DNA of 8,998 bases from an uncultured Hyphomicrobiales bacterium (GCA_903916165.1 CAIWVR010000562.1:1-8998), one strand, 5' to 3'; numbered from the stretch's first letter, positions 1 to 5,882 are shown. Numbers and translations: made by a program. Notes: generated by a model not told the origin, from the sequence alone.

Positions 1-462
1 CCAGGTGCCATCGGCACCGATGCGGACGCGGTGCCAGAGTGGTGGCGTGACGCCCAGATCTGCAAAGCGCAGGCAGGCCAGCATGGTCAGCCGCATGTCG
101 GGGTCCGGGGATGCGGGTGGGGCGAAGGCGAAAGCCGGCCAGCCATAGCTCTCGAACGGGCCACGCCGGATGCGCACATAGGGCGCGCGCATCACCGATT
201 TCAGGATCGCCAGCATCTCGACGCCCCGGCCGTCGAAGGAGCGGGCTTTCAGCACATCGAGCGGGTCGAAGCCCGGTCCCTTTTTCAGGCCGCGCTGGAA
301 GAGAGGGGGAACCTCGTTCCATTCGACGGGCGTGCGCAGGCGCTCGATGTCGCCGCTGTTGGCCGCTTCCAGAATCTTCAGCCGCAGCGCGGCGACGCGC
401 GCGGGCAGGGCCGCCATGTCGAGAGACGGCGCGGAGATCCGGTCCTGTGTGGGTGTCGCCAT
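1..462 (-). CDS. Conserved hypothetical protein, N-terminal part (runs off left edge)
   Basis: The minus strand is open from an ATG at 462 to the window edge: 154 codons with no stop, so the C-terminus is missing. The protein begins MATPTQDRISAPSLDMAAL. It continues with an acidic/basic helical stretch, then a segment around residues 44-110 rich in W, F and P (WNEVPPLFQRG, KARSFDGRG, YVRIRRGPFESYGWPAF), and ends with IGADGTW. From memory this pattern resembles a hypothetical protein found in Methylobacterium and relatives, often exported there; here I see no clear signal peptide. The reading frame is supported by its length, the GC-rich third positions and the protein-like composition. The opposite-strand frames over the same DNA are arginine-rich and low in structure. 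It lies 40 bases downstream of the 85-residue gene on the same strand and may be cotranscribed with it. Function unknown. Confidence 0.75.
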   Translation of the reverse strand, partial: MATPTQDRISAPSLDMAALPARVAALRLKILEAANSGDIERLRTPVEWNEVPPLFQRGLKKGPGFDPLDVLKARSFDGRGVEMLAILKSVMRAPYVRIRRGPFESYGWPAFAFAPPASPDPDMRLTMLACLRFADLGVTPPLWHRVRIGADGTW

Positions 463-502
463 GGTCGCTTCTTAGCCGCGAGGTGCGGCGAAGCGAAGGC
501 GG

Positions 503-760
503 TTAATGGCGGCTGGCGAGCGAAAATTCGCCGGCGATGATGCGGTCGGGCAGGCTTCTGGCGAAGGAGGCAACATGGTCTTCACCATAGGTAAGGACCA
601 GTTCCTGAAACGCCGCAAAAAGGGCCGCATGGGCGAAGGAATCGCTCTCTATGCCCGCAAGGATCGCCTCGGCGAACGCTTCGGTCACATAGCCAAGCGC
701 CTCGCGGCGGGTCTCGGCGGAGTCGGGGTCTTCAATGGACATCAGGATCGGGTCATTCAT
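503..760 (-). CDS. Small hypothetical protein (85 aa)
   Basis: An 85-residue acidic, mostly helical protein that I do not recognise. It begins MNDPILMSIEDPDSAETRRE and ends EFSLASRH. The middle (EAFAEAILAGIES, HAALFAAFQELVLTYGEDHV) has the alternating hydrophobic pattern of two or three amphipathic helices. There is no signal peptide, membrane segment or cysteine. The start is uncertain: GTG at 763 directly precedes the ATG at 760, another in-frame ATG lies seven codons on, and no strong Shine-Dalgarno sequence is present. I chose the ATG at 760. The gene reads away from the toxin-antitoxin module, sharing a divergent spacer of about 135 bases with it, and is followed after 40 bases by the larger hypothetical gene. 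It could be a small regulatory or adaptor protein, but nothing visible fixes a role. Confidence 0.6.
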   Translation of the reverse strand: MNDPILMSIEDPDSAETRREALGYVTEAFAEAILAGIESDSFAHAALFAAFQELVLTYGEDHVASFARSLPDRIIAGEFSLASRH

Positions 761-859
761 CACGGCCAGACACTAACCTTTGCCGTTGGCGGGTGCGACC
801 TGTGTCTTTCGAAAGGGTTAATGCGGTTGCCGGCGTGTGGGCCCTGCTCAGCGACGCTC

Positions 860-888
860 TTGCAGACTATACGTGCCACGCGTATATT
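860..888 (+). promoter_or_regulatory. Predicted promoter of the brnT/xre module
   Basis: A -35-like TTGCAG (860-865) is separated by exactly 17 bases from a good -10 element TATATT (883-888, five of six to TATAAT). A transcript would begin near 895, only about two bases before the brnT ATG at 897, so the toxin message would be nearly leaderless. The -35 box is weak (three of six). Prediction by eye only. Confidence 0.45.
868..886. promoter_or_regulatory. Palindromic operator candidate inside the brnT promoter
   Basis: TATACGTGCCACGCGTATA is an inverted repeat: the outer arms TATACG (868-873) and CGTATA (881-886) are perfect complements around a 7-base centre, and CGTG/CACG forms a further inner near-palindrome. 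It fills the spacer and overlaps the -10 element. This is where an autorepressing antitoxin would sit; many toxin-antitoxin operons are controlled this way. Binding by the downstream HTH protein is inference. Confidence 0.45.
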
Positions 889-896
889 CATGGTCG

Positions 897-1190
897 ATGT
901 TTCGGTTATTTCAGCCAATTGATTTCGAATGGGACGATCAGAAAGCCGCCTCCAACGAGGGGAAGCACGGCGTGAGCTTTGGCGCTGCAGCTTCGGTCTT
1001 TCTGGATGACCAAAGGCTGGAGGATACTGATCTTCGGAGGGACTACGGGGAAGAGAGGATCAACGTGATCGGGTTCGTGGACGGCCTCGTCCTTCACGTG
1101 ACCTACACGCGGCGGGGCGACATGGCGCGACTGATTTCCGCGCGTCTGGCGGATCGGGAAGAGCGGAGGCGATATGGCGATCGTGCGTAA
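897..1190 (+). CDS. brnT: BrnT family toxin (RelE-like fold RNase)
   Basis: A complete 97-residue BrnT-type toxin. In the family, characterised in Brucella abortus, BrnT is a small RNase that stops translation and is neutralised by the partner encoded downstream. The family signature is intact: FEWDDQKAASNEGKHGVSF (residues 10-28), the VFLDD turn (35-39), the GEERINVIG strand (51-59) and the C-terminal TRRGDMARLISARLADREE (71-89) with its basic and serine residues. No inactivating change is visible. The ATG at 897 is the only ATG near the conserved core; an upstream GTG at 837 would add 20 unrelated residues and cross the promoter. There is no Shine-Dalgarno sequence before 897, which fits a leaderless message and weak toxin translation. 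The 3' end overlaps the antitoxin gene by 17 bases. Confidence 0.88.
   Translation: MFRLFQPIDFEWDDQKAASNEGKHGVSFGAAASVFLDDQRLEDTDLRRDYGEERINVIGFVDGLVLHVTYTRRGDMARLISARLADREERRRYGDRA
1165..1176 (+). promoter_or_regulatory. Strong ribosome binding site for the antitoxin
   Basis: GGAGG (1165-1169) lies four bases before the antitoxin ATG (1174-1176), inside the 3' end of brnT. The toxin start has no such site. The contrast would favour an excess of antitoxin over toxin, the usual balance in these modules. Confidence 0.6.
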
Positions 1191-1569
1191 GTCGGCGGCC
1201 GAAATTTTCGCGAAGGGACCGGCCTTTTCGGCGGAGGCGCGTGTGCTTCTTGACGCCATGAGCGACGCGGACGTCGATGCGGCGGCGTTGAGCGACCCCG
1301 ACGCTCAGCCGCTGAGTGCAGAGCAACTGGACCGCATGGTGTTCAAGCGCGCCGTGCGTCTCGCGCGCCAGGCCACGGGTCTGAGCCAGAGCGCGTTCTC
1401 ACGGCAGTACAGGCTGAACCTGTCCAGCCTCAAAAACTGGGAGCAGGGCCGCTTCCCCCCGGATGACATGGCGCTGGCTTATCTGGAAGTGATCCGGCAG
1501 GCACCGGATGTGGTGCGCGGCATCCTCGACGCTGCAAGGCCCCGCAAGCCGCCAAAAGCAGCGGAATAA
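1174..1569 (+). CDS. XRE-type helix-turn-helix antitoxin/regulator paired with BrnT
   Basis: A 131-residue protein whose C-terminal half (about 57-112) is a Cro/C1-type helix-turn-helix of the YiaG/COG2944 kind: RLARQATGLSQSAFSRQYRL, then LSSLKNWEQGRFPPDD and a closing helix YLEVIRQAPDVV. The N-terminal part (1-55), with DAMSDADVDAAALSDPDAQ, is acidic and probably extended; by analogy it may be the arm that wraps and neutralises the basic BrnT surface, while the HTH would bind the palindrome upstream of brnT. The canonical partner BrnA has a ribbon-helix-helix domain; none is seen here. The gene overlaps brnT by 17 bases and has a strong GGAGG site, so the two are one operon. Its TAA directly abuts the convergent stop of the next gene. 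The antitoxin role is inferred from position; the HTH call is strong. Confidence 0.82.
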   Translation: MAIVRKSAAEIFAKGPAFSAEARVLLDAMSDADVDAAALSDPDAQPLSAEQLDRMVFKRAVRLARQATGLSQSAFSRQYRLNLSSLKNWEQGRFPPDDMALAYLEVIRQAPDVVRGILDAARPRKPPKAAE

Positions 1570-2037
1570 TCACCCCCCGCCGAATTTCCCCGTGATGTCC
1601 TGCGACAGGCGGCCGCCTTCGAGGACGAAGCGCTCCATCGCCGTTTGTGCATTATCGGTGCAGGATCGGTAGGTCACCTGATAGCCGCGAAAGCCGCGGT
1701 TGAAGGCACCCGCCAGCCTTTCGCGGCGGGTCTCGCCTGGCGCTTCGGCATCCAGAAGGGCTGCCATGCGCTCGGACCAGAGGGCGCCGTCCTGCGCGCC
1801 GCACAGGTCGCGCAGATAGGCGAGCGCGCCCATGATCTCGGACAGACGCATCAGCTGCGGTTCGTAGGGTGGCAGGGTTTCGAGTTGCGGGAGCGGGAGC
1901 GGGGGCGGAGGGGCTGGCGTCGGCGCGGCAGCGGGCGGCGGCGCGGTGCGCGTCGCGGCGCGCGACCCCTCGCGCTGCTGCGCCAGCGCGGGCACCATCA
2001 GAGCGAGAGACAGCACGATCCAGGAGAGGTGTTTCAT
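1570..2037 (-). CDS. TIGR02301 / DUF2385 family secreted protein
   Basis: A 155-residue exported protein of an uncharacterised alphaproteobacterial family. Residues 1-19 are a signal peptide ([19 protein letters not shown], cleavage expected before Q20). A low-complexity Pro/Ala linker follows (32-50), then a conserved globular domain (about 57-155). This contains the two separated cysteines typical of the family, C79 in YLRDLCG and C126 in YRSCTDNA, probably a disulfide in the periplasm, together with the FNRGFRGY segment. Its ATG overlaps the stop of the NUDIX gene (ATGA), so it is the last gene of the pdxH operon and translationally coupled. The proline linker suggests that the domain is held away from the membrane or a partner. 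No biochemical function is known for the family and none is visible here. Confidence 0.85.
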   Translation of the reverse strand: MKHLSWIVLSLALMVPALAQQREGSRAATRTAPPPAAAPTPAPPPPLPLPQLETLPPYEPQLMRLSEIMGALAYLRDLCGAQDGALWSERMAALLDAEAPGETRRERLAGAFNRGFRGYQVTYRSCTDNAQTAMERFVLEGGRLSQDITGKFGGG

Positions 2038-2471
2038 CCTTTGGAGTCTACCACGGCGCAGGCCATGTCGAGAATACGTTTCAGCCCCGGCGTCGTTGGC
2101 AGGTCGCCAAGGTCGCGTGGATCGGCCCAGACGAGCTGGGGTGCCTCGTCGCTCGGCGTGCCGTCGCCCGCCAGCCAGTGCGCAGCAAAGGAGGCAACGA
2201 CAAAATGCCGACGGACGCGCTGCCCGTCATCCATGTCGAGCACTTCCGTATGCCCGACGAAGCCGATGATGCGCGCGGCGACACCGGTTTCTTCCATCAG
2301 CTCGCGCAAGGCTGCCGCTTCCAGCGTCTCGCCCAGCTCGACCACGCCGCCAGGCAAGGAGAAAACGCCTGGCGCAGGTGCGGCCGTGCGGGCGCCCAGC
2401 AGCACCCGTCCGTCGCGAAACACCGCGACGCTGGCGGCGAGAAACGGTCGTTCAGGATAAAGTCGGCTCAC
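2034..2471 (-). CDS. NUDIX hydrolase
   Basis: A 145-residue single-domain NUDIX hydrolase, expected to cleave a nucleoside diphosphate linked to another group, using Mg2+ or Mn2+. The Nudix box is perfect to the consensus G-x5-E-x7-R-E-U-x-E-E-x-G-U: G42, E48, R56, E57, E60, E61, G63, V64. It is preceded by the usual FSLPGG entry and an N-terminal strand [17 protein letters not shown]. The start is GTG at 2471, which overlaps the pdxH stop as GTGA; an AAGGAG (plus-strand 2483-2488) lies 11 bases upstream of it, inside pdxH. The stop overlaps the start of the DUF2385 gene. Substrate cannot be told: the box alone does not separate ADP-ribose, dNTP or other specificities. The context with pdxH gives no clear link, though this pairing is familiar in Hyphomicrobiales. 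Confidence 0.9.
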   Translation of the reverse strand: MSRLYPERPFLAASVAVFRDGRVLLGARTAAPAPGVFSLPGGVVELGETLEAAALRELMEETGVAARIIGFVGHTEVLDMDDGQRVRRHFVVASFAAHWLAGDGTPSDEAPQLVWADPRDLGDLPTTPGLKRILDMACAVVDSKG

Positions 2472-3070
2472 GGATACAGCCGCTCCTTGTGCCACTCCCC
2501 CTCCGGCGTCTCGCGACGGAAGGTGACGCGGTCGTGCAGGCGGAACGGGCGGTCCTGCCAGAACTCGATCTGCACCGGCATGATGCGGTAGCCGTTCCAA
2601 TGGGGCGGGCGTGGCACCTCGCCAAGGCCGAAACGCGCCGCCTCGCGGGCGACCGCTTTTTCCAGCGCGAACCGGCTCTCCAGCGGGCGCGACTGCTTGC
2701 TTGCCCAGGCGCCGACCCGGCTGTCGCGGGGCCGGCTGGCAAAATAGGCGTCGGCTTCCGCTGCGCTGACCAGTTCCACCGGTCCGCGCACGCGCACCTG
2801 ACGCCTGAGTGACTTCCAGTGAAAAATGAGGGCGGCCTTCATGTTCGCGCCAAGCTCGAGCCCCTTGGCGCTCTCGCTGTTGGTGTAAAAGGTGAAGCCG
2901 CGCGGCTCGAGGCCCTTCAGCAGCACCATGCGCGCATCGGGCAGCCCGTCGGCATCCACGGTCGCCAGCGTCATCGCATCGGGATCGTTGACCTCCGCCT
3001 CGCGCGCCTCGGCAAACCATGACGCGAAGAGATCAAAAGGCTGGCCGGCCTCCGTAAAGTCACCATTCAT
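2468..3070 (-). CDS. pdxH: Pyridoxamine/pyridoxine 5'-phosphate oxidase
   Basis: PdxH oxidises pyridoxamine or pyridoxine 5'-phosphate to pyridoxal 5'-phosphate with FMN and O2, in the cytoplasm; it is the last step of de novo vitamin B6 synthesis and also serves salvage. The 200-residue product matches the family in length and order: ARMVLLKG (46-53), [15 protein letters not shown] (59-73), the FMN-contacting [14 protein letters not shown] (83-96), [19 protein letters not shown] (109-127), PPHWNGYRI (155-163) followed by [14 protein letters not shown], and the C-terminal ERLYP. I place the start at ATG 3070 because AAGG lies about five bases before it; an in-frame GTG at 3082 would add four residues. 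It is first gene of a three-gene operon and diverges from the lipoprotein gene across a 60-base spacer that must hold both promoters. Confidence 0.96.
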   Translation of the reverse strand: MNGDFTEAGQPFDLFASWFAEAREAEVNDPDAMTLATVDADGLPDARMVLLKGLEPRGFTFYTNSESAKGLELGANMKAALIFHWKSLRRQVRVRGPVELVSAAEADAYFASRPRDSRVGAWASKQSRPLESRFALEKAVAREAARFGLGEVPRPPHWNGYRIMPVQIEFWQDRPFRLHDRVTFRRETPEGEWHKERLYP

Positions 3071-3130
3071 TAACCTTATCACGCTTCTATGTTCCCTGAT
3101 TTCCGCTGCCCATAACGGACAGGCTCAAAC

Positions 3131-3574
3131 GTGTCACTGAAGTCTTATATTAGCACATCCGGGCGCGCCATTGCGACTTTGGGCCTCCTCATTCTTGGAA
3201 CCGGGCTCGCTGGTTGCTCGATGGCGATTCCCCTTCCTGCGTTTATTTCCCAGGATGACGTGTCCGGCTCCATTGCGCGTTTCTCATCGCCGCTGTCGGA
3301 CCAGATGGCGCTGGACGACTGGCGCCGCGCCCTGGGCGCGCTCGCGCAGGCCCTCGACCCGAAAGGCGCAGGCGAGACGGTGGCCTGGAAAAATCCGGCA
3401 TCGGGACTGGCTGGCACGTTCACGCCTTTGGGCGAGGCCTATCTTCGCGAAGAGCGGTTGTGTCGTGCATTCCTCAGTGAAGTCGGCTCCGACGAGGCCG
3501 TCCGCGGGATTGGCTGTGTTGACCGCCGCGGCGAATGGGCTGTCCTCGACGTCGCGCCTCTCAAGCGGGGCTGA
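3131..3574 (+). CDS. RT0821/Lpp0805-type surface lipoprotein
   Basis: A 147-residue predicted lipoprotein. The N-terminus is basic and then hydrophobic (residues 1-25) and ends in a lipobox L26-A27-G28-C29, so C29 should be lipidated. S30 follows, with no Asp at +2, which favours sorting to the outer membrane. The mature domain resembles the RT0821/Lpp0805 (17 kDa surface antigen 2) family: DDWRRALGALAQAL (62-75), VAWKNPASGLAGTFTPLG (84-101) and ERLCRAF (108-114), with C111 and C129 possibly paired. The start codon is GTG at 3131; no better start fits a signal peptide. It diverges from pdxH and is followed after 95 bases by the J-domain gene on the same strand. Function in the envelope is unknown; structural or antigenic roles are reported for relatives. 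Confidence 0.82.
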   Translation: MSLKSYISTSGRAIATLGLLILGTGLAGCSMAIPLPAFISQDDVSGSIARFSSPLSDQMALDDWRRALGALAQALDPKGAGETVAWKNPASGLAGTFTPLGEAYLREERLCRAFLSEVGSDEAVRGIGCVDRRGEWAVLDVAPLKRG

Positions 3575-3669
3575 GCACATACGCATCTTGCGCCTCAGGC
3601 GGGAAAGCCGACATAAAGGCTCAGACATTGACGTCCGCGCCTTTTGGGCGGCCGGGAGATTGGGCTCAT

Positions 3670-4620
3670 ATGCGTAATCCATATATCGTGCTTGGGGTGG
3701 CCAAGACCGCGTCGGCCGACGACGTCAAAAAGGCGTTCCGCAAGCTTGCCAAGAAATACCACCCCGATCAGAACAAGGGCGATCCGAAGACGCAGGAGCA
3801 ATTTGCGGAGGCCTCCTCGGCCTACGAGATTCTTGGCGACGAGAAGAAGCGCGGCCAGTTCGATCGCGGTGAAATCGACGCCGAGGGGAAACCGCGCGGC
3901 TTCGAGGGCCTCGGGGCGGGTGGCGGTGCGTCCCGCCGCGGCGCGGGGGGCGGGTTCGAGAATTTCGATTTCAATGCGGCCGGCGGACCCTTCGGGGCGG
4001 CCGGGGGCGCGCGTGGCGGCTTCGATCCGGGCGATTTCTTCGACCTCTTCGGTGGCGCGCGCAATGCGCGCAATCGCCAGCCAGCGCGCGGCCAGGATGT
4101 CGCGGAATCGATCAGCGTCTCCCTGACGGATGCCATGCGCGGTGCCAGCGTCCGGGTCGCGCTGCCGACTGGCAAGACGCTGGAGGTCACGGTGCCGGCT
4201 GGTCTCGAAGAGGGCCAGCAGATCCGCCTCAAGGGGCAGGGTCAGCCTGGACAGGGCGGCGCGCCGGCGGGCGACGCCATCATCACCCTCAAGATAGCGC
4301 GGCATCCCTATTTCCGGGTCGAGGGCCGCGACGTGCGGCTCGATCTGCCGATCACGCTTTATGAGGCGGTGCTCGGCGGACAGGTCGAGGCCCCGACCCT
4401 CACCGGCAAGGTTGAATTGAGCGTGGCTCCGGGCACCACCGGCGGGCGCATCCTTCGGCTGCGCGGCAAGGGCCTGCCGGGTGCTGATGGCAAGGCTGCG
4501 GGTGACCTGCTGGTCACACTGCGGGTCGTGCTGCCCGAGTCATTGCCTGCCGAACTGACCGAGTTGATGCAGAAATGGCAGTCAGACAGGCCCTACGACC
4601 CCCGCAAGGACCTTGGCTGA
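3670..4620 (+). CDS. DnaJ family co-chaperone, CbpA-like (J domain plus C-terminal domains, no zinc finger)
   Basis: A 316-residue type II J-domain protein that would stimulate the ATPase of a DnaK-type Hsp70 and pass client proteins to it. The J domain is at 4-66, starting PYIVLGVAKTASADDVKKAF, with the essential HPD triplet at 31-33. A Gly/Phe-rich linker spans about 78-140, including GDFFDLFGG. Two beta-rich substrate-binding domains follow (about 141-215 and 216-290), with LEVTVPAGLEEGQQIRLKG and the VEAPTLTGKVELSVAPGT motif. The CxxCxGxG zinc-binding repeats of DnaJ itself are absent, as in CbpA, so this is not a truncation. The start ATG at 3670 directly opens the J domain; the reading frame stays open upstream to 3535 but that part overlaps the lipoprotein gene. 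GGGAG near 3656 may be its ribosome site. Confidence 0.93.
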   Translation: MRNPYIVLGVAKTASADDVKKAFRKLAKKYHPDQNKGDPKTQEQFAEASSAYEILGDEKKRGQFDRGEIDAEGKPRGFEGLGAGGGASRRGAGGGFENFDFNAAGGPFGAAGGARGGFDPGDFFDLFGGARNARNRQPARGQDVAESISVSLTDAMRGASVRVALPTGKTLEVTVPAGLEEGQQIRLKGQGQPGQGGAPAGDAIITLKIARHPYFRVEGRDVRLDLPITLYEAVLGGQVEAPTLTGKVELSVAPGTTGGRILRLRGKGLPGADGKAAGDLLVTLRVVLPESLPAELTELMQKWQSDRPYDPRKDLG

Positions 4621-4635
4621 AGCGGGATGGGGCGC

Positions 4636-4660
4636 ATGGCGGGCGCGCTGGGTCCGCCAT
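4636..4660 (+). terminator. Hairpin just downstream of the DnaJ-like gene (possible terminator)
   Basis: ATGGCGG (4636-4642) and CCGCCAT (4654-4660) form a perfect 7-bp stem with an 11-base loop, 15 bases after the DnaJ-like stop codon. There is no T-run after it, so an intrinsic terminator is doubtful; it could protect the 3' end or be chance in GC-rich DNA. Confidence 0.25.
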
Positions 4661-4836
4661 CTGGCCGCGGAGGGCCGACGAAGACTGGCGCGGCTCTGGT
4701 TCATCGGACCAAGGCCGCCGCAGGCCTGCAATTGCCCGGGGGCGATCAGTGCTCCGCCCAACCGTCGCAGATCCGGCATGGTGGAGGCTATAGGCTTCCG
4801 ATGCTGTAAAAAATGTCTTTCTGTATTAATTTTCAT

Positions 4837-4845
4837 TGTTATATT
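4837..4845 (+). promoter_or_regulatory. fabI: Predicted extended -10 promoter for fabI
   Basis: TGT followed by TATATT (4840-4845) is an extended -10 element inside the AT-rich zone; no good -35 is seen, as is usual for extended -10 promoters. Transcription would start near 4852, giving a fabI leader of about 185 bases that carries the hairpins at 4888-4918 and 4955-4973. Confidence 0.35.
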
Positions 4846-4887
4846 ACAACTTTACAAAAGGCTTAACTCCTATTCAGAGGGCTTTGT

Positions 4888-4918
4888 CATGCTGGGGCCG
4901 GAAAATTCACCCGGCATG
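4888..4918 (+). other. Leader hairpin 1 upstream of fabI
   Basis: CATGCTGGG (4888-4896) pairs with CCCGGCATG (4910-4918): nine pairs, one of them G-U in RNA, around a 13-base loop. It lies in the predicted 5' leader of fabI, about 120 bases before the start codon. No T-run follows, so it is not a simple terminator. Function unknown. Confidence 0.45.
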
Positions 4919-4954
4919 ATCCGGGAGCTTTCTGGCGCTTGCCATAACAGCCCA

Positions 4955-4973
4955 CCTCGCTTAAACGGCGAGG
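4955..4973 (+). other. Leader hairpin 2 upstream of fabI
   Basis: CCTCGC (4955-4960) and GCGAGG (4968-4973) form a perfect 6-bp stem with the AT-rich 7-base loop TTAAACG, 63 bases before the fabI ATG. Together with hairpin 1 it makes the leader structured. No known riboswitch class is recognised. Confidence 0.4.
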
Positions 4974-5036
4974 ATATCGTGGAAGGTGACGCAGGCTCGG
5001 GCTTGGCCGGAGCGGCTCCCATGTCTCAGGACCAGC

Positions 5037-5882
5037 ATGACCCAAGCCATCGATCCGCAAGCTGCTGGCAAGTCCGGAATTCTCGCCGGCAAGCGTGGCC
5101 TCGTCATGGGCGTCGCCAACAATCGTTCGATTGCCTGGGGCATCGCCAAGGCCGCAAGCCTGGCCGGTGCCGAACTCGCCTTCACCTATCAGGGCGATGC
5201 GCTTGAAAAGCGCGTGCGCCCGCTGGCCGCCGAGCTTGGTGCCCATGTCGTCGGCCATTGCGACGTCACCGACGGCGCGACCATCGATGCCGCCTTCGCC
5301 GAAGTCGAGCGCCTGTGGGGCAAGATCGACTTCGTGGTCCATTGCATCGCTTTTTCCGACAAGGATGAATTGACAGGCCGCTACGTCGAGACGACGGAAG
5401 CCAACTTCACCAAGTCGCTCAATATTTCCTGCTATTCGTTCACGGCCGTCGCGCAGCGCGCCGAGAAGCTGATGACCGACGGTGGTTCGCTGCTGACGCT
5501 ATCCTATTACGGCGCTGAAAAGTGGATGCCTCATTACAACGTCATGGGCGTCGCCAAGGCCGCTCTCGAGGCGTCGGTGCGCTATCTCGCTGCCGATCTC
5601 GGCGAGAAGAACATCCGCGTCAATGCGATTTCGGCCGGCCCCATCAAGACGCTGGCCGCGTCTGGCATCGGCGACTTCCGCTACATCCTGAAGTGGAATG
5701 AGTACAACGCGCCCCTGCGCCGCACCGTCACCATTGAGGAAGTGGGCGAGACGGCGGCCTTCCTTCTGTCGGACATGTCGCGCGGGATTACAGGCGAGAT
5801 CCTGCATGTCGATGCGGGCTATCATGTCGTGGGCATGAAGAACCCGTCCGCGCCCGACATCACGGTCGCCGGCAAGGAATGA
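5037..5882 (+). CDS. fabI: Enoyl-[acyl-carrier-protein] reductase (NADH), FabI
   Basis: FabI reduces the trans-2 double bond of enoyl-ACP, the last step of each cycle of type II fatty acid synthesis, in the cytoplasm. The 281-residue protein is a full-length short-chain dehydrogenase of the FabI type. The N-terminal nucleotide site is GVANNRSIAWGIAK (25-38). The catalytic region SYYGAEKWMPHYNVMGVAK (156-174) contains Y157, Y167 and K174, equivalent to E. coli Y146, Y156 and K163. AISAGPIKTLAASGIGDF (198-214) is the substrate loop region and GEILHVDAGYH lies near the C-terminus. The residue matching E. coli G93 is A105. The start ATG at 5037 has AGGA about six bases upstream; an upstream in-frame start at 4986 would add 17 residues unlike the family. 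It is followed after 40 bases by the phosphatase gene, probably in one operon. Confidence 0.96.
   Translation: MTQAIDPQAAGKSGILAGKRGLVMGVANNRSIAWGIAKAASLAGAELAFTYQGDALEKRVRPLAAELGAHVVGHCDVTDGATIDAAFAEVERLWGKIDFVVHCIAFSDKDELTGRYVETTEANFTKSLNISCYSFTAVAQRAEKLMTDGGSLLTLSYYGAEKWMPHYNVMGVAKAALEASVRYLAADLGEKNIRVNAISAGPIKTLAASGIGDFRYILKWNEYNAPLRRTVTIEEVGETAAFLLSDMSRGITGEILHVDAGYHVVGMKNPSAPDITVAGKE

Larger units (their letters stand above)
4621..5036. other. Long non-coding spacer between the DnaJ-like gene and fabI
   Basis: These 416 bases hold no gene I can support. Short open frames exist (for example 4627-4809), but their products look like nothing known. Positions 4621-4800 are GC-rich and include a perfect 7-bp hairpin at 4636-4660. 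Positions 4806-4880 are strikingly AT-rich for this genome and contain a promoter-like extended -10. Positions 4881-5030 would form the fabI leader and contain two hairpins. The first half might be remains of a lost gene, but I see no recognisable fragment. Confidence 0.7.

Noticed and set aside
31..540. Plus-strand ORFs over the first 540 bases
   Set aside because: They oppose a minus-strand frame with better composition and a familiar conserved hypothetical sequence; their products are low-complexity Arg/Gly/Ala.
1645..2591. Plus-strand ORFs of 240-271 codons over the DUF2385 and NUDIX genes
   Set aside because: Shadow frames of clearly identified minus-strand genes.
2472..3020. Upstream extension of the NUDIX frame to give a 328-residue protein
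   Set aside because: This part is an out-of-frame reading of pdxH, is arginine- and glycine-rich, and the NUDIX domain is complete from GTG 2471.
3591..3601. CGCCTCAGGCG palindrome after the lipoprotein gene as a terminator
   Set aside because: The 1-base centre cannot form a stable hairpin loop and no T-run follows.
3535..3669. Extended N-terminus for the DnaJ-like protein
   Set aside because: The extra 45 codons overlap the lipoprotein gene and do not resemble a J-protein leader; the J domain starts right after ATG 3670.
4060..4200. Missing zinc finger in the DnaJ-like protein as a sign of deletion
   Set aside because: CbpA-type J proteins lack this region naturally, and the C-terminal domains follow in normal order.
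4613..5206. A 197-codon plus-strand ORF bridging the DnaJ-like gene and fabI
   Set aside because: It overlaps the start of fabI out of frame, begins with TTG inside the DnaJ-like gene and has no recognisable domain. A short hydrophobic run (around VLIFIVIL) comes only from the AT-rich promoter zone.
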